Shown: positions 19,772 to 21,139 of the stretch, one piece after another
How the letters are laid out: every line of letters begins with the position of its first letter
How positions within the stretch are numbered: the stretch's first letter is position 1
DNA from: Baffinella frigidus
Lineage: Eukaryota; Cryptophyceae; Cryptomonadales; Baffinellaceae
Reading direction: 5' to 3'
NCBI GenBank assembly: GCA_026770585.1
Contig: MU646810.1
Span: 110,471-135,151 of the forward strand
Length of the DNA stretch: 24,681 bases
The notes under the pieces: model-generated
What the model was told of the DNA's origin: nothing
The model's database searches: none
The model's input: only the letters and a program-made list of their open reading frames with translations
Program-made: the position numbers and the translations under genes

Positions 19772-21139
19772 ACCCTGACCTCTGATGCAATGTTTCGCAG
19801 GAGCGATTGGCGTCGCGTGGCGCGATCCACGGAGTGCAGAAACAGGCGGAAGATGAACTGCGTCTTCTCGCCGGTGTCGAGGAAGCGGTCTTGTCCTTCA
19901 ATAACTCACTTTTAGGGGGTTTATTACTATTTTTTGTACCAGAAATCTTTTATATGGACGCCTTGCGAAATATAAGGGCGATCCACGGAGTTTAGAAACA
20001 GGCGGAAGATGAACTGCGTCTCCTCGCCGGTGTCGATGAAGCGGTCTTGTCCCTCAATAACTCACTTTGAGGAATTTAAAATACCTAGTTTTGTACGAGA
20101 AATACTTTAGATGGACGCCTTGCGAAATAGAAGGGCGGTACTCAGAGTGCAGAAACAGGCGGAAGATGAACTGCGTCTTCTCGCTGGGGTCGAGGAAGCG
20201 GTCTCGTCCCTCAATCACTGTCTGTTCGGATTGTGTTCCCTTAATCGGGGGAAGCAGCCTCATAACCCTCAACCCTAACCCTGAACCCGAAACCCGAAAC
20301 CCGAAACCCGAAACCCTAAATCCTAAACCCTAAACCCTAATCCCTCAACCCTAAAACCTAGTCCCTCAACCCTGAAAACTAAACCCTAAACCCTAGACCC
20401 TAAACCCAGGCGCGGAGACACTCAGCGGTCTTATCGTTCGTGGGATGTATTGCGCTGCTCAAGCTTCCGGTTAGAATCCATGGACGCTCCACTTTAATAC
20501 TGTTATTGTAGAATTCGGGTTGGCTTGGATTCGGGGTCGGGCAACTCCAAATCCCAGATTGTTTTGTGAGATGACTGGCTTAAATGAAGTTTTATGCTAT
20601 CTCCTGCATGAGATTGATGACAAGATCGCGACCCCCACCCATAAGATGACACAAAACGGCGCGTTTTCGTCAGATTTCCGCCCGATCCGACCCTGAAAAA
20701 ATCCAAGCCAACCCGAATTCTACAATAGGAAGTTTTTTGGATGCCCACGTCACTACGATGACGTTTGTTGGATACCCGATTTACTATGCTGACGTTGATT
20801 GGATGCCCGTTTTACTATCATGAAGTTTGTTGGGCTGCTCAAGCTTCCGGTTCGAACCCACCGACCCACCCACGCTTTACTTTGCTCTTTGTTGGATTTT
20901 TTGAGTTCATTTGTGGTAGGCTTAGACGTTTGGATCCCTCATCTCCAGGCAAGCGAGTAATGAAGCAGAAGAAAGAAGAAGGTTGTACGTGCTTCACAGA
21001 TGCAGCATGCGGGTTCAGGAGACGTGTGGCCTCTCTGGGCCCACTAGCCCTTGTAAGATGATGGCACCCTCGACAGGTGGAGGCAGCGGCGATCGGCGCG
21101 TGTGAGAAGGAGGCCCAGATGCTGTGCCGCGACGCCCAG
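809..21139 (+). CDS. Split gene for a GBP/atlastin-type large GTPase, 20 exons, both ends missing
   Basis: Twenty exons with GT/AG borders and mutually compatible phases join to 1542 nt, 514 codons without a stop. In order the product shows an LLSS..LYNN.G.ID segment (about residues 15-30), LLWTIQNF (about 65-72), FF...L..P (about 114-126), a stretch of the form K-T-I-G-D-M-K-L-T-G-T-R-L-A-E-L (166-181) followed by VRKWAEGIN, and long helical segments to the end. This order and spacing match guanylate-binding proteins, GTPases of the dynamin superfamily that bind membranes and assemble on GTP binding. That part is family knowledge; the role in this organism is unknown. The P-loop, switch and DTEG motifs should lie 5' of residue 1 and are not seen. 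Coding density is about 7.6 percent. Most exons have partial copies in the neighbouring introns, so it could also be a decaying pseudogene. Exon borders are inferred by eye, without transcripts. Confidence 0.75.
865..990. mobile_element. 126-bp inverted-repeat element next to the exon 1 donor
   Basis: Perfect 18-bp arms (865-882 and 973-990) enclose two smaller palindromes, TCAGGG/CCCTGA at 905-921 and the 16-bp palindrome at 937-952. It starts three bases after the donor GT. A related segment, from CTCGAAACAT to the AATTC, lies at 18373-18420 inside a copy of the exon 18 region and is flanked there by CGACACGGT on both sides. Confidence 0.6.
1038..1130. repeat. Dispersed AGTTGACRYGCTGG element, copy 1
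   Basis: Contains CTATTCTCAAGTTGACGTGC and GTACAAATCCGACAAGTT. The same block is present inverted at 24105-24200 and 13474-13528, and in shorter form at 6728-6815 and 24564-24644. Its two ends (AGTTGAC and GTCAACTT) are complementary, so a full copy is palindromic. Confidence 0.6.
1148..1178. repeat. Perfect 13-bp hairpin
   Basis: GTGTGGAAGGGGA and its exact complement are separated by five bases. No gene is next to it on either side that would make it a terminator, and in an intron it may simply be a remnant of a larger inverted repeat. Confidence 0.6.
1658..1742. repeat. 20-bp tandem repeat (ACGTCTATACATCTATTATA)
   Basis: About four to five units with few substitutions, interrupting the exon 2 junction array. 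No coding sense. Confidence 0.75.
1783..1872. repeat. GTCTAGG heptamer array
   Basis: About twelve 7-bp units, first GTCTAGG, then GTCTCGG. It keeps the 7-bp period of the telomere-like arrays but with a different sequence. Confidence 0.85.
2097..2199 (+). CDS. GBP-like gene, exon 2 (LYNN.GVID segment)
   Basis: The acceptor is the CTCCTTTCCGCAG tract ending at 2096 and the donor GT is at 2200. The single first base completes Ser, then 34 codons follow, beginning SVVLYNNVGVIDRSAVEKLA and ending MSYFEQ, phase 0. GBPs have SS.FVYNS.G.I....LD.L at this place, so the match is specific: S-S, aromatic-Asn, Gly, Ile-Asp and a following helix. The 3' two thirds is repeated at 2327-2395 with its donor, and the 5' end is repeated about eight times upstream. 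Confidence 0.8.
2219..2326. repeat. Tandem pair of a 51-bp TTTGTACCGCGAA element
   Basis: Two copies (about 2220-2270 and 2271-2320) run ATTTGTACCGCGAA...GTTGTGAAATCC. Related single copies are at 4667-4712, 5111-5160 and 5467-5530. The pair lies exactly between exon 2 and its partial copy. Confidence 0.7.
2327..2395 (+). pseudogene. 3' echo of exon 2 with donor
   Basis: Reads DRSAVEKLACAITTASTMSY then FEQ, followed by the same GTTCGG donor as exon 2. It lacks the exon start and any acceptor at the right place. Differences from exon 2 are mostly silent (one Tyr to Cys). Confidence 0.7.
2652..3110 (+). pseudogene. Four 5' echoes of exon 3
   Basis: Acceptor CGCAG plus GAGAGTAAGGAGAA-type exon starts at 2652, 2768, 2907 and 3085. 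The 2907 copy runs through LLWTIQNFN before diverging; the others break after 10 to 35 nt. Between them are short GTACCATTAACC and CGATACACGATA repeats. Open frames on the minus strand here are shadows. Confidence 0.7.
3127..3230. mobile_element. 104-bp MITE-like element, ATCCCTTAAGTGGCGAG termini, copy 1
   Basis: 17-bp terminal inverted repeats (one mismatch) at 3127-3143 and 3214-3230, with a GC-rich core containing CCCTACCGTAGGGCCCTAGG. A near-identical copy is at 14263-14365. It has no coding capacity. Confidence 0.75.
3250..3330 (+). CDS. GBP-like gene, exon 3 (G4 region, Arg-Asp replaced by Gln-Asn)
   Basis: The acceptor CGTCGCAG ends at 3249 and the donor GTATTT starts at 3331. There are 27 codons, phase 0 to 0, reading ESKENAISRPHLLWTIQNF and then NLLLNSGQ. 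In GBPs and atlastins the strand FVWT(L/V)RDF carries the guanine-recognition Arg-Asp. Here the same strand is LLWTIQNF, with Gln at 3298-3300 and Asn at 3301-3303. The partial copies at 2907-2966 and 3538-3588 carry the same Gln-Asn codons, so the change predates the duplications. Confidence 0.8.
3376..3535. repeat. TTTAGGG array, forward orientation
   Basis: About 20 units, with a run of perfect copies at 3461-3520. It is followed at 3538-3588 by a 3' echo of exon 3 (HLLWTIQNFNLLLNSGQ with donor GTAAAC) and then by CCCTAAA units in the opposite orientation. Confidence 0.9.
3538..3588 (+). pseudogene. 3' echo of exon 3 between opposed telomere-like arrays
   Basis: Seventeen codons of exon 3 with one silent change (TCC to TCT) and a GT donor. 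It starts directly at a TTTAGGG unit and ends in a donor followed by CCCTCAA and CCCTAAA units. Confidence 0.75.
3590..3960. repeat. CCCTAAA-type array with 5' echo of exon 4
   Basis: Degenerate CCCTAAA, CCCCACA and CCCTACA heptamers. A 24-nt echo of the exon 4 acceptor end (TTGCAG then GGGCAGGGGCCAGCGACGGG) is at 3755-3784. Confidence 0.8.
4026..4115 (+). CDS. GBP-like gene, exon 4
   Basis: The acceptor GGTTGCAG ends at 4025 and the donor GTGAG starts at 4116. There are 30 codons, phase 0 to 0, encoding GQGPATG followed by AEWIQQLLSQIDHSNNGTST and FHH. It occupies the place of the GBP segment after WT.RDF, where a Gly-rich turn is followed by a helix usually reading EYLE..L; Trp-Ile replaces Tyr-Leu. 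A different start at the internal AG (4049-4050) would run into a stop, so 4026 is preferred. Its 5' end is copied at 3761-3784 and its 3' end at 4215-4254, 4345-4383 and 4546-4557. Confidence 0.75.
4116..4390 (+). pseudogene. 3' echoes of exon 4 in a 43-bp repeat
   Basis: Copies of IDHSNNGTSTF-YHH at 4215-4254 and 4345-4383, each followed by GTGAG. A shorter one at 4546-4557 has GC in place of the donor GT. Between them ATTTCGTGAATNNCCCATA-type units recur three times. The long minus-strand frame across this region is only the antisense of these copies. Confidence 0.7.
4400..4450. mobile_element. Partial GTGTAGTAAATTTCRTTG element
   Basis: Right-hand part (ACTAATATTAAAGCATTTGTGTGGTAATTTTCGTTGCCA, positions 4410-4450) of the family whose fuller copies are at 7699-7809, 12661-12737, 19392-19562 and 22395-22507. 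The left arm is missing. Confidence 0.5.
4833..5013. mobile_element. 181-bp inverted-repeat element with a perfect central hairpin
   Basis: 27-bp terminal arms (4833-4859 and 4987-5013) with one mismatch. In the centre is an exact 20-bp inverted repeat (4891-4910 and 4913-4932) with a 2-base loop. The termini match the element at 305-477. Confidence 0.75.
5162..5204. repeat. (TTC)14 microsatellite
   Basis: An uninterrupted trinucleotide tract. It gives an artefactual poly-Glu frame on the minus strand. Confidence 0.95.
5205..5310. repeat. Dispersed GATACAGGTCCTAA...GAAACGTGAG element
   Basis: Homologous to 23067-23155 and, with an internal insertion, to 14107-14262. Shared blocks are GGTCCTAA, GAGTTAAGTGATACAA, GTCTATGAGCC and AAGAAACGGGCC. 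Function unknown. Confidence 0.6.
5563..5618 (+). CDS. GBP-like gene, exon 5 (FF...L..P segment)
   Basis: The acceptor GTGATCAG ends at 5562 and the donor GTATCA starts at 5619. It has 18 codons, DFNAFFRSLGASFLPFPT, plus two bases (GC) that make Ala with exon 6. GBPs have FFP.R.CF.L.RP here; the spacing of FF, L and P is kept but the Arg-x-Cys core is RSLGA. Phase fits both neighbours exactly, which is the main support. Three further copies (5694, 5828 and 6072) carry indels or a stop, so this first copy is taken as the functional one. Confidence 0.6.
5694..6126 (+). pseudogene. Three degenerate copies of exon 5
   Basis: Copies begin at 5694, 5828 and 6072, each with GACTTCAAC or a variant, GGCGCGTCMTTCCTTCC and ACAGC. 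All are about 55 nt; the copy at 5828 has an in-frame TAG and the others have shifted frames. The repeated pyrimidine tract ends in CAG and could act as a false acceptor. CCCTCAA-like text lies between the copies. Confidence 0.65.
5894..6033. mobile_element. TAGCAGC-family inverted-repeat element, copy 1
   Basis: Ends TTTAGCAGCGAC and GCCGCTGCTAAGTGG, with the shared subterminal GGATACAGTCCATCTAAACG and a CCCCGGATATCCGGGGG palindrome. Other copies: 7120-7213, 16965-17098, 18239-18340, 23456-23560 and 23618-23706. Confidence 0.65.
6197..6356 (+). pseudogene. Two 5' echoes of exon 6
   Basis: LVDDLKRLTK with CGCAG acceptors at 6197-6230 and 6323-6356. Both break within the Lys-Leu/Pro codons. 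They have no donor in register. Confidence 0.7.
6455..6544 (+). CDS. GBP-like gene, exon 6 (start of helical domain)
   Basis: The acceptor AAGCGCAG ends at 6454 and the donor GTGCTG starts at 6545. The first base completes Ala, then 29 codons run LVDDLKRLTKLPVENHTPAY and KKAVDDLSS, leaving CG for an Arg completed by exon 7. In GBPs the corresponding stretch is RPV.....L..L.....L.PEF...V..., with a short helix, a Leu-Pro turn and a second helix. Reading past the donor gives Cys and a stop. Two truncated copies with the same acceptor lie at 6197-6230 and 6323-6356, and the donor end is repeated at 6654-6676. Confidence 0.75.
6545..6730. repeat. Duplicated exon 6 donor and intron start
   Basis: The segment from ATCGACGATCTCTCCAGCCG plus donor through TTGCTGCGCCGCCTCAGCC is present at about 6526-6620 and again at 6654-6730. 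Confidence 0.65.
6880..7335. repeat. Duplicated acceptor region of exon 7 with palindromic CCTACGG element
   Basis: CCCTACGGCCTACCGT...AACTACCCG...GTGGCAGGATCT occurs at 6900-6986 and 7283-7340, the second leading into exon 7. Between them lie a block shared inverted with 23305-23345 (GGAGGTGGAGATAGAATCCA) and a TAGCAGC-family element at 7120-7213. Confidence 0.6.
7336..7405 (+). CDS. GBP-like gene, exon 7 (K-T-I-G-..-L-T-G segment)
   Basis: The acceptor TTTGTGGCAG ends at 7335 and the donor GTAAGC starts at 7406, the only donor in the gene close to the textbook consensus. The first base completes Arg, then 23 codons read ISHLSSAKTIGDMKLTGTRL and AEL. GBPs carry S..KT..GG..V.GP.LE.LV at this point, one of the most conserved parts of the helical domain. 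This exon was the clearest key to the family. The donor end is copied at 7569-7586, also followed by GTAAGC. Confidence 0.85.
7406..7680. repeat. Degenerate CCCTAAA heptamers and donor echo of exon 7
   Basis: Heptamer-derived sequence with an 18-nt copy of the exon 7 end and its GTAAGCC donor at 7569-7593. Confidence 0.7.
7699..7809. mobile_element. 111-bp GTGTAGTAAATTTCRTTG-family MITE
   Basis: Arms begin TATTAATTAATTGC and end GCAATTAATTAATA, and continue inward through CAACGAAAATTACTACAC and GTGTAGTAAATTTCGTTACG. There is no coding capacity. It sits in the intron before exon 8. Confidence 0.75.
7825..8424. repeat. CCCTAAA-type array, reverse orientation, with exon 8 echo
   Basis: About 80 degenerate units (CCCTAAA, CCTAAAA, CCCTGAA, CCCTAAC). 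The echo of exon 8 with its acceptor is at 8252-8280. The array runs directly into the exon 8 acceptor. Confidence 0.85.
8425..8464 (+). CDS. GBP-like gene, exon 8 (40 nt)
   Basis: The acceptor AACCAG ends at 8424 and the donor GTGCGG starts at 8465. Thirteen codons, VRKWAEGINVPIN, leave one base (G) to form Asp with exon 9. It continues the GBP pattern LV..YV.AIN....P. An echo at 8252-8280 has the same acceptor and the first nine codons before it breaks into heptamer repeats. Confidence 0.75.
8467..8815. repeat. TTTAGGG array in opposite orientation with TTTATGG block
   Basis: Starts two bases after the exon 8 donor. It contains perfect TTTAGGG runs (8672-8718, 8734-8769) and a distinct run of TTTATGG units at 8518-8600. 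The orientation is opposite to the arrays on either side. Confidence 0.9.
8880..9284. repeat. CCCTAAA units and degenerate echoes of exon 9
   Basis: Contains the duplicated block GCTTGCATCTCAAGTCTGAA...GGCAGAC (8952-8986 and 9190-9232), the exon 9 start echo at 8985-9005, a GAATTCACGCGCCCACCCT direct repeat at 9109-9152, and heptamers between. Confidence 0.65.
9285..9337 (+). CDS. GBP-like gene, exon 9
   Basis: The acceptor TCCTGCAG ends at 9284 and the donor GTGAAT starts at 9338. Two bases complete Asp, then 17 codons read FKANSAQELLEHILRRE. In GBPs the helix after AI.....P.....A reads A.A.IENS.A...A, compatible with this amphipathic helix. Degenerate copies of the 5' part lie at 8985-9005 (with a GGCAG acceptor) and 9179-9201. 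Confidence 0.65.
9340..9625. repeat. CCCTAAA/CCCTACA array between exons 9 and 10
   Basis: About 40 heptamer units running from just after the exon 9 donor to the exon 10 acceptor; the acceptor CAG itself follows an ACCCT-type unit. Confidence 0.9.
9626..9667 (+). CDS. GBP-like gene, exon 10 (42 nt)
   Basis: The acceptor ACCCAG ends at 9625, directly after heptamer repeats, and the donor GTCTTT starts at 9668. Fourteen codons, VARASLRYVQLMQE, phase 0 to 0, match the GBP helix A...Y...M. Its donor end is repeated six or more times downstream in the same intron. Confidence 0.7.
9668..10374 (+). repeat. Donor echoes of exon 10 in heptamer repeats
   Basis: Copies of the exon 10 end (CAGCTYATGCAGGAG) at about 9740-9769, 9790-9799, 9876-9894, 9916-9925, 10030-10051 and 10132-10147, several followed by GT and one by GC. 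TTTAGG- and CCCTGAA-type units fill the rest. Confidence 0.7.
10375..10455 (+). CDS. GBP-like gene, exon 11
   Basis: The acceptor AACCCAG ends at 10374 and the donor GTCTGT starts at 10456. There are 27 codons, phase 0 to 0: VRPPMLEKDLLAKHEEALAL then TTKGHSK. GBPs have a Pro-containing turn then a helix of the form LP...L...H....A.A.F here, so PPMLEKDLLAKHEEAL fits well. Four more copies follow within 760 bp. Confidence 0.75.
10593..11270 (+). repeat. Tandem array of exon 11 copies plus TTATTAATTAGTACCAC element
   Basis: Copies of LEKDLLAKHE.ALTTKGHSK end at 10674, 10855, 11057 and 11208, spaced about 150-200 bp apart. All but the last two keep AAG before GTCTG; the last has ACG. Each is separated by a unit with TCTTTGTACCGAGCAGTTAT and TAATTAGTACCACG. 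The same element is at 2541-2600 and inverted at 12013-12075. Extra exons here would be 63-81 nt and mostly in frame, but few have AG acceptors. Confidence 0.75.
11271..11640. other. Intron sequence, few features
   Basis: Contains a small inverted repeat CCCTAATT/AATTAGGG at 11395-11418. The stretch GTCCTAATTAACCTTCGTCC is found inverted near 14518-14540. I see no exon here. Confidence 0.5.
11652..12012. repeat. Direct duplication of a 150-bp hairpin-forming unit
   Basis: Two copies, 11652-11797 and 11865-12012. Each contains inverted arms of about 32 bp (for example 11719-11750 and 11763-11797) built of CTGCTGG and CCAGCAG with the core GGCACTGCTGGCTCAG. Echoes of the exon 12 start (GTCGTCGAAGGCGCACG) flank them in opposite orientations at 11632-11648 and 11846-11862. 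Confidence 0.7.
12277..12340 (+). CDS. GBP-like gene, exon 12
   Basis: The acceptor ATGTGGCAG ends at 12276 and the donor GTCTCT starts at 12341. Twenty-one codons, SSKAHGNFVTVLRQGVSYII then D, leave G for a Gly completed by exon 13. An alternative donor at 12320 has the same phase and would drop GVSYIID, so two isoforms are possible. The 3' end is repeated at 12455-12471 beyond a CTGT tract. Partial copies of the 5' part lie at 11633-11655 and 12149-12175. Confidence 0.6.
12359..12458. repeat. (CTGT)n/(CT)n microsatellite between duplicated exon 12 ends
   Basis: About 15 CTGT units and then CT-rich sequence, bounded on both sides by the 22-bp segment TCAGCTACATCATCGACGGTCT. The pyrimidine tract ends in CTCAG, so it forms an acceptor-like site in front of the second copy. 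Confidence 0.9.
12530..12609 (+). pseudogene. 5' echo of exon 13
   Basis: Same GCAG acceptor and GGATGCTGCAAGACAACCGG start as exon 13, but with a deletion of a few bases after CGGCA that shifts the frame. It ends at CCTCGATCGC. Confidence 0.7.
12661..12737. mobile_element. 77-bp GTGTAGTAAATTTCRTTG-family MITE before exon 13
   Basis: Arms CAATGAAATTTACTACAC (12664-12681) and GTGTAGTGATTTTCATTG (12715-12732). The right end lies 12 bp from the exon 13 start, so the element supplies the end of the intron and part of its pyrimidine-rich tract. Confidence 0.7.
12745..12863 (+). CDS. GBP-like gene, exon 13
   Basis: The acceptor AATGCAG ends at 12744, a few bases after an inverted-repeat element, and the donor GTCCGC starts at 12864. 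Two bases complete Gly, then 39 codons follow: MLQDNRHFVASGIRLLEEKV, then NASIASIFTLAVNASDTLA. The LL.EKV..SI pattern resembles the GBP segment C..LL...F..LE..V. Frame choice rests on phase with exons 12 and 14 and on residue composition. Diverged copies lie at 12530-12609, 13027-13081 and 13338-13432. Confidence 0.65.
12864..13560 (+). repeat. Echoes of exon 13 and its donor region
   Basis: SIASIF.LAVNASDTLA recurs at 13027-13081 with GTCC donor. A more diverged KVNAS-TS.FTLA.NAS copy is at 13381-13432. The donor-side text GCGGTCCGCGCCCC recurs at 12861, 13164 and 13537. A 38-bp tandem pair (ACTTTACAGAGGGA) is at 13087-13163, and a 9-bp hairpin GGTCTCCTC/GAGGAGACC at 13265-13287. Confidence 0.65.
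13561..13926. other. Intron before exon 14
   Basis: Contains repeated ACTCGCACGT/TTTACACTCGCAC text, CCTAAAC heptamer remnants, and a short 5' echo of exon 14 at 13789 (TAAAACAG then GCGGCGTGG). Confidence 0.5.
13927..13977 (+). CDS. GBP-like gene, exon 14
   Basis: The acceptor TAAAACAG ends at 13926 and the donor GTGCGC starts at 13978. Seventeen codons, AVSEGEAQVLRALEEGA, phase 0 to 0, sit where GBPs have GGY.L....L..L. A 5' echo with the same TAAAACAG acceptor is at 13789, and a 3' echo with its donor is at 14370-14399. Confidence 0.6.
14263..14365. mobile_element. 103-bp MITE-like element, ATCCCTTAAGTGGCGAG termini, copy 2
   Basis: Nearly identical to 3127-3230, including CCTAGGACCTGCCTAGGACC. 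TA is present at both outer edges (GTATCCC and GGGATAC), which could be a target duplication. It lies directly before a 3' echo of exon 14 (14370-14399). Confidence 0.75.
14460..14640. other. Intron sequence before the exon 15 array
   Basis: Apart from GGGACGAAGGTTGATTAGGG, shared inverted with 11405-11430, I see nothing here. Confidence 0.4.
14664..15115 (+). repeat. Tandem echoes of exon 15
   Basis: Copies begin at 14693, 14806, 14961 and 15056, each with the GCCGAGCAACCTGAGTCTGG or a reduced form and ATGCG..ATGAAGCTG. The inter-copy text GACGTGTTCTGATTG.TGGG also repeats. All are interrupted by stops or deletions. A later partial copy is at 15626-15655. Confidence 0.7.
15189..15283 (+). 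CDS. GBP-like gene, exon 15
   Basis: The acceptor GGTGGCAG ends at 15188 and the donor GTTGCT starts at 15284. There are 31 codons, RPSNLSLAEADPTAMREVKL then RIEGGIDSWKA, leaving AG for an Arg completed by exon 16. In GBPs a P.kG..A.E.L..FL segment lies here, compatible with the LAEADPTAM helix. At least four earlier and one later partial copies lie between 14693 and 15655. This last tandem copy is the only one whose reading frame continues to a donor in the right phase. Confidence 0.65.
15490..15620. repeat. Dispersed TCAATAGGAGGTTGAATAGG element, copy 1
   Basis: Shares CAGTTCATTTTCAATAGRAG, TTAATTAGGCGTCCTA and GGGAACTAATTCAGTTATC with 16146-16225. An inverted relative is at 24255-24340. 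No coding sense. Confidence 0.65.
15660..16065. repeat. CCCTAAA-type array before exon 16a
   Basis: About 55 heptamers, including a CCGTAAA run at 16017-16040. An acceptor-side echo of exon 16 (CCGGCAG then GGCGTTCAAGGCGC) is at 15944-15964. Confidence 0.9.
16071..16125 (+). CDS. GBP-like gene, exon 16a
   Basis: The acceptor ATTCGACAG ends at 16070 and the donor GTACCT starts at 16126. One base completes Arg, then 18 codons read AFKAQALRLSKQELARCG, phase 0 at the end. Exon 16b at 16260 has the same length and splice phases. Because 55 is not a multiple of three, joining both would shift the frame. Confidence 0.65.
16260..16314 (+). CDS. GBP-like gene, exon 16b (alternative twin)
   Basis: The acceptor ATGCGGCAG ends at 16259 and the donor GTGCCT starts at 16315. 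One base completes a split codon (AG plus G, Arg), then AFKAHALRLSKQELARCG follows. It differs from 16a by one residue (His for Gln) and several silent changes, which suggests selection on the protein or a recent copy. A third, truncated acceptor-side copy starts at 15951. It is not counted in the 514-codon total. Confidence 0.5.
16319..16600. repeat. CCCTAAA array after exon 16b
   Basis: About 38 units, many perfect, starting four bases after the exon 16b donor. Confidence 0.95.
16601..16964. other. Intron sequence, nothing recognised
   Basis: A short direct repeat, GTATTCAAAAGTCAA, occurs at 16661 and 16691. No exon was seen. Confidence 0.4.
16965..17098. mobile_element. 134-bp TAGCAGC-family MITE, complete copy
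   Basis: 16-bp terminal inverted repeats CCACTTAGCAGCGACC and GGTGGCTGCTAAGTGG (one mismatch). Inside are a CCCCCGGATTTCCGGGGG palindrome and GGACTGTATCCGTGAAG. It ends 17 bp before an echo of exon 17. Confidence 0.8.
17115..17199 (+). pseudogene. 5' echo of exon 17
   Basis: CTAG acceptor and ELADLTTLEGIAPAHPHAPA then GSSPAAGK and a stop. It lacks the longer linker. The 200-bp spacing from exon 17 suggests a tandem duplication. Confidence 0.7.
17317..17490 (+). CDS. GBP-like gene, exon 17 (helix plus Gly/Ser/Pro-rich linker)
   Basis: The acceptor CCTTGCTAG ends at 17316 and the donor GTCACT starts at 17491. Fifty-eight codons, phase 0: ELADLTTLAGIAAQPHAP, then a linker with three units related to GSSPxEK (17375-17428), ending GGELDAR. 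The low-complexity linker has no counterpart I know in GBPs, and its 3' limit is uncertain. An echo at 17115-17199 repeats the acceptor and first 28 codons and then meets a stop. Confidence 0.55.
17491..17822. other. Intron after exon 17
   Basis: Short tandem units TTGCTTTACACNCRC (17510-17570) and CCNCCAAACCGCGC (17604-17650). Heptamer remnants precede the exon 18 acceptor. Confidence 0.5.
17823..17897 (+). CDS. GBP-like gene, exon 18
   Basis: The acceptor GGAACCAG ends at 17822 and the donor GTCAGT starts at 17898. There are 25 codons, phase 0 to 0: GREKAEACFHKALAALQKSL and GHADT. It is Ala/Lys/Glu-rich and probably helical. Copies of its second half occur as possible extra exons at 18180-18221 and 18820-18868. 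Confidence 0.6.
17891..18546. repeat. Duplicated exon 18 donor and downstream intron
   Basis: CGACACGGTCAGTCCGAG through GTCGGCCAA.GYCAATTTGG and CATCCTCGCCA is present at 17891-18003 and 18420-18546. Between the copies are a 26-bp unit repeated three times (18070-18146, TCAAGAACACACATTGTGAT), exon 18b and a TAGCAGC-family element. Confidence 0.7.
18180..18221 (+). CDS. Possible extra exon 18b (tandem copy)
   Basis: The acceptor TTCTAGCAG ends at 18179 and the donor GTTAGC starts at 18222. Fourteen codons, ALAALQKSLGHADT, are identical at the protein level to the end of exon 18. At 42 nt and phase 0 to 0, its inclusion would add one heptad-like repeat without shifting the frame. Whether it is spliced in is unknown. 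Confidence 0.4.
18559..18687 (-). repeat. Inverted copy of the intron before exon 19 (empty-site paralogue)
   Basis: Its reverse complement matches 19349-19391, then 19563-19618, then 19771-19812, including the ATGCAATGTTTCG acceptor region and the first bases of exon 19. It lacks both the MITE at 19392 and the CAACCCT array at 19681, so it preserves an earlier state of the locus. Confidence 0.75.
18820..18868 (+). pseudogene. Diverged third copy of exon 18
   Basis: Preceded by the same TACGATTCTAG-type intron end as exon 18b (here TTCTAGAAG), it reads ALALQRNLEHAGTL and then RL. It keeps the exon 18 pattern but has lost one Ala codon and has several replacements. The GT near 18870 is not in a clearly matching phase. 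It is likely a decaying copy. Confidence 0.4.
18921..19110. mobile_element. 190-bp long-hairpin element
   Basis: Termini AGAGCGATTCCGGGAAATGT and its exact complement, with arms continuing imperfectly through GCTGATTTG and TTTGTACCA to the centre. No coding capacity. Confidence 0.75.
19276..19290 (+). pseudogene. Acceptor echo of exon 19 ending in TTTAGGG
   Basis: ATGTTTCGCAG then ERLAS, followed at once by GTTTAGGG units. At 15 nt and phase 0 it would be a legal micro-exon, but an echo is more likely. Confidence 0.5.
19392..19562. mobile_element. 171-bp MITE with GATC target duplication
   Basis: Arms of about 70 bp with roughly eight mismatches begin TCATCCCGCCAGGTATTTG and end CAAATACCTGGCGGGATTA. 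The centre has a GTCCAG/CTGGAC hairpin. GATC flanks both sides (19388-19391 and 19563-19566). The paralogous inverted copy has a single GATC at 18646-18649. The inner part belongs to the GTGTAGTAAATTTCRTTG family. Confidence 0.8.
19684..19775. repeat. (CAACCCT)13 array
   Basis: Thirteen perfect heptamers, placed right after a deleted echo of exon 19 (19655-19683). The same unit forms the array at 1-121. Confidence 0.95.
19801..19887 (+). CDS. GBP-like gene, exon 19
   Basis: The acceptor ATGTTTCGCAG ends at 19800 and the donor GTCTTG starts at 19888. There are 29 codons, phase 0 to 0: ERLASRGAIHGVQKQAEDEL then RLLAGVEEA, a charged, probably coiled-coil helix typical of GBP C-terminal regions. 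The first five codons also occur behind the same acceptor at 19276-19290. A deleted version starts at 19655. Two 3' copies follow at 19978-20043 and 20134-20200. Confidence 0.65.
19888..20225 (+). repeat. Two tandem 3' copies of exon 19
   Basis: KQAEDELRLLAGVEEA with GTCT donors at 19996-20043 and 20153-20200, in units of about 155 bp that also repeat TTTTGTACNAGAAAT and ATGGACGCCTTGCGAAATA. In the first copy the codon before KQAED is TAG instead of CAG. Confidence 0.75.
20265..20410. repeat. CCCTAAA and CCCGAAA heptamer array
   Basis: About 20 units, with five CCCGAAA units in a row at 20284-20318, another variant keeping the 7-bp period. Confidence 0.9.
20504..20727. mobile_element. 224-bp element with perfect 28-bp terminal inverted repeats
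   Basis: Ends TATTGTAGAATTCGGGTTGG and its complement, 28 bp exact on each side. Internally there is no open frame of note. Flanking text GCTGCTCAAGCTTCCGGTT is present on the left at 20454 and again to the right at 20834, so the insertion lies inside a duplicated segment. Confidence 0.8.
20738..20838. repeat. Three 36-bp units (TTGGATRCCCGWTTTACTAT)
   Basis: Imperfect tandem copies right of the preceding element. Confidence 0.65.
21077..21139 (+). CDS. GBP-like gene, exon 20 (last one seen)
   Basis: The acceptor CTCGACAG ends at 21076 and the donor GTTCCG starts at 21140. Twenty-one codons, phase 0 to 0: VEAAAIGACEKEAQMLCRDA then Q, a further Ala/Glu-rich helix. Its 3' end recurs at 21249-21278 (with GT) and 21388-21419 (GT changed to GC). 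No later exon or stop codon was recognised, so the gene probably continues beyond the window. Confidence 0.6.
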
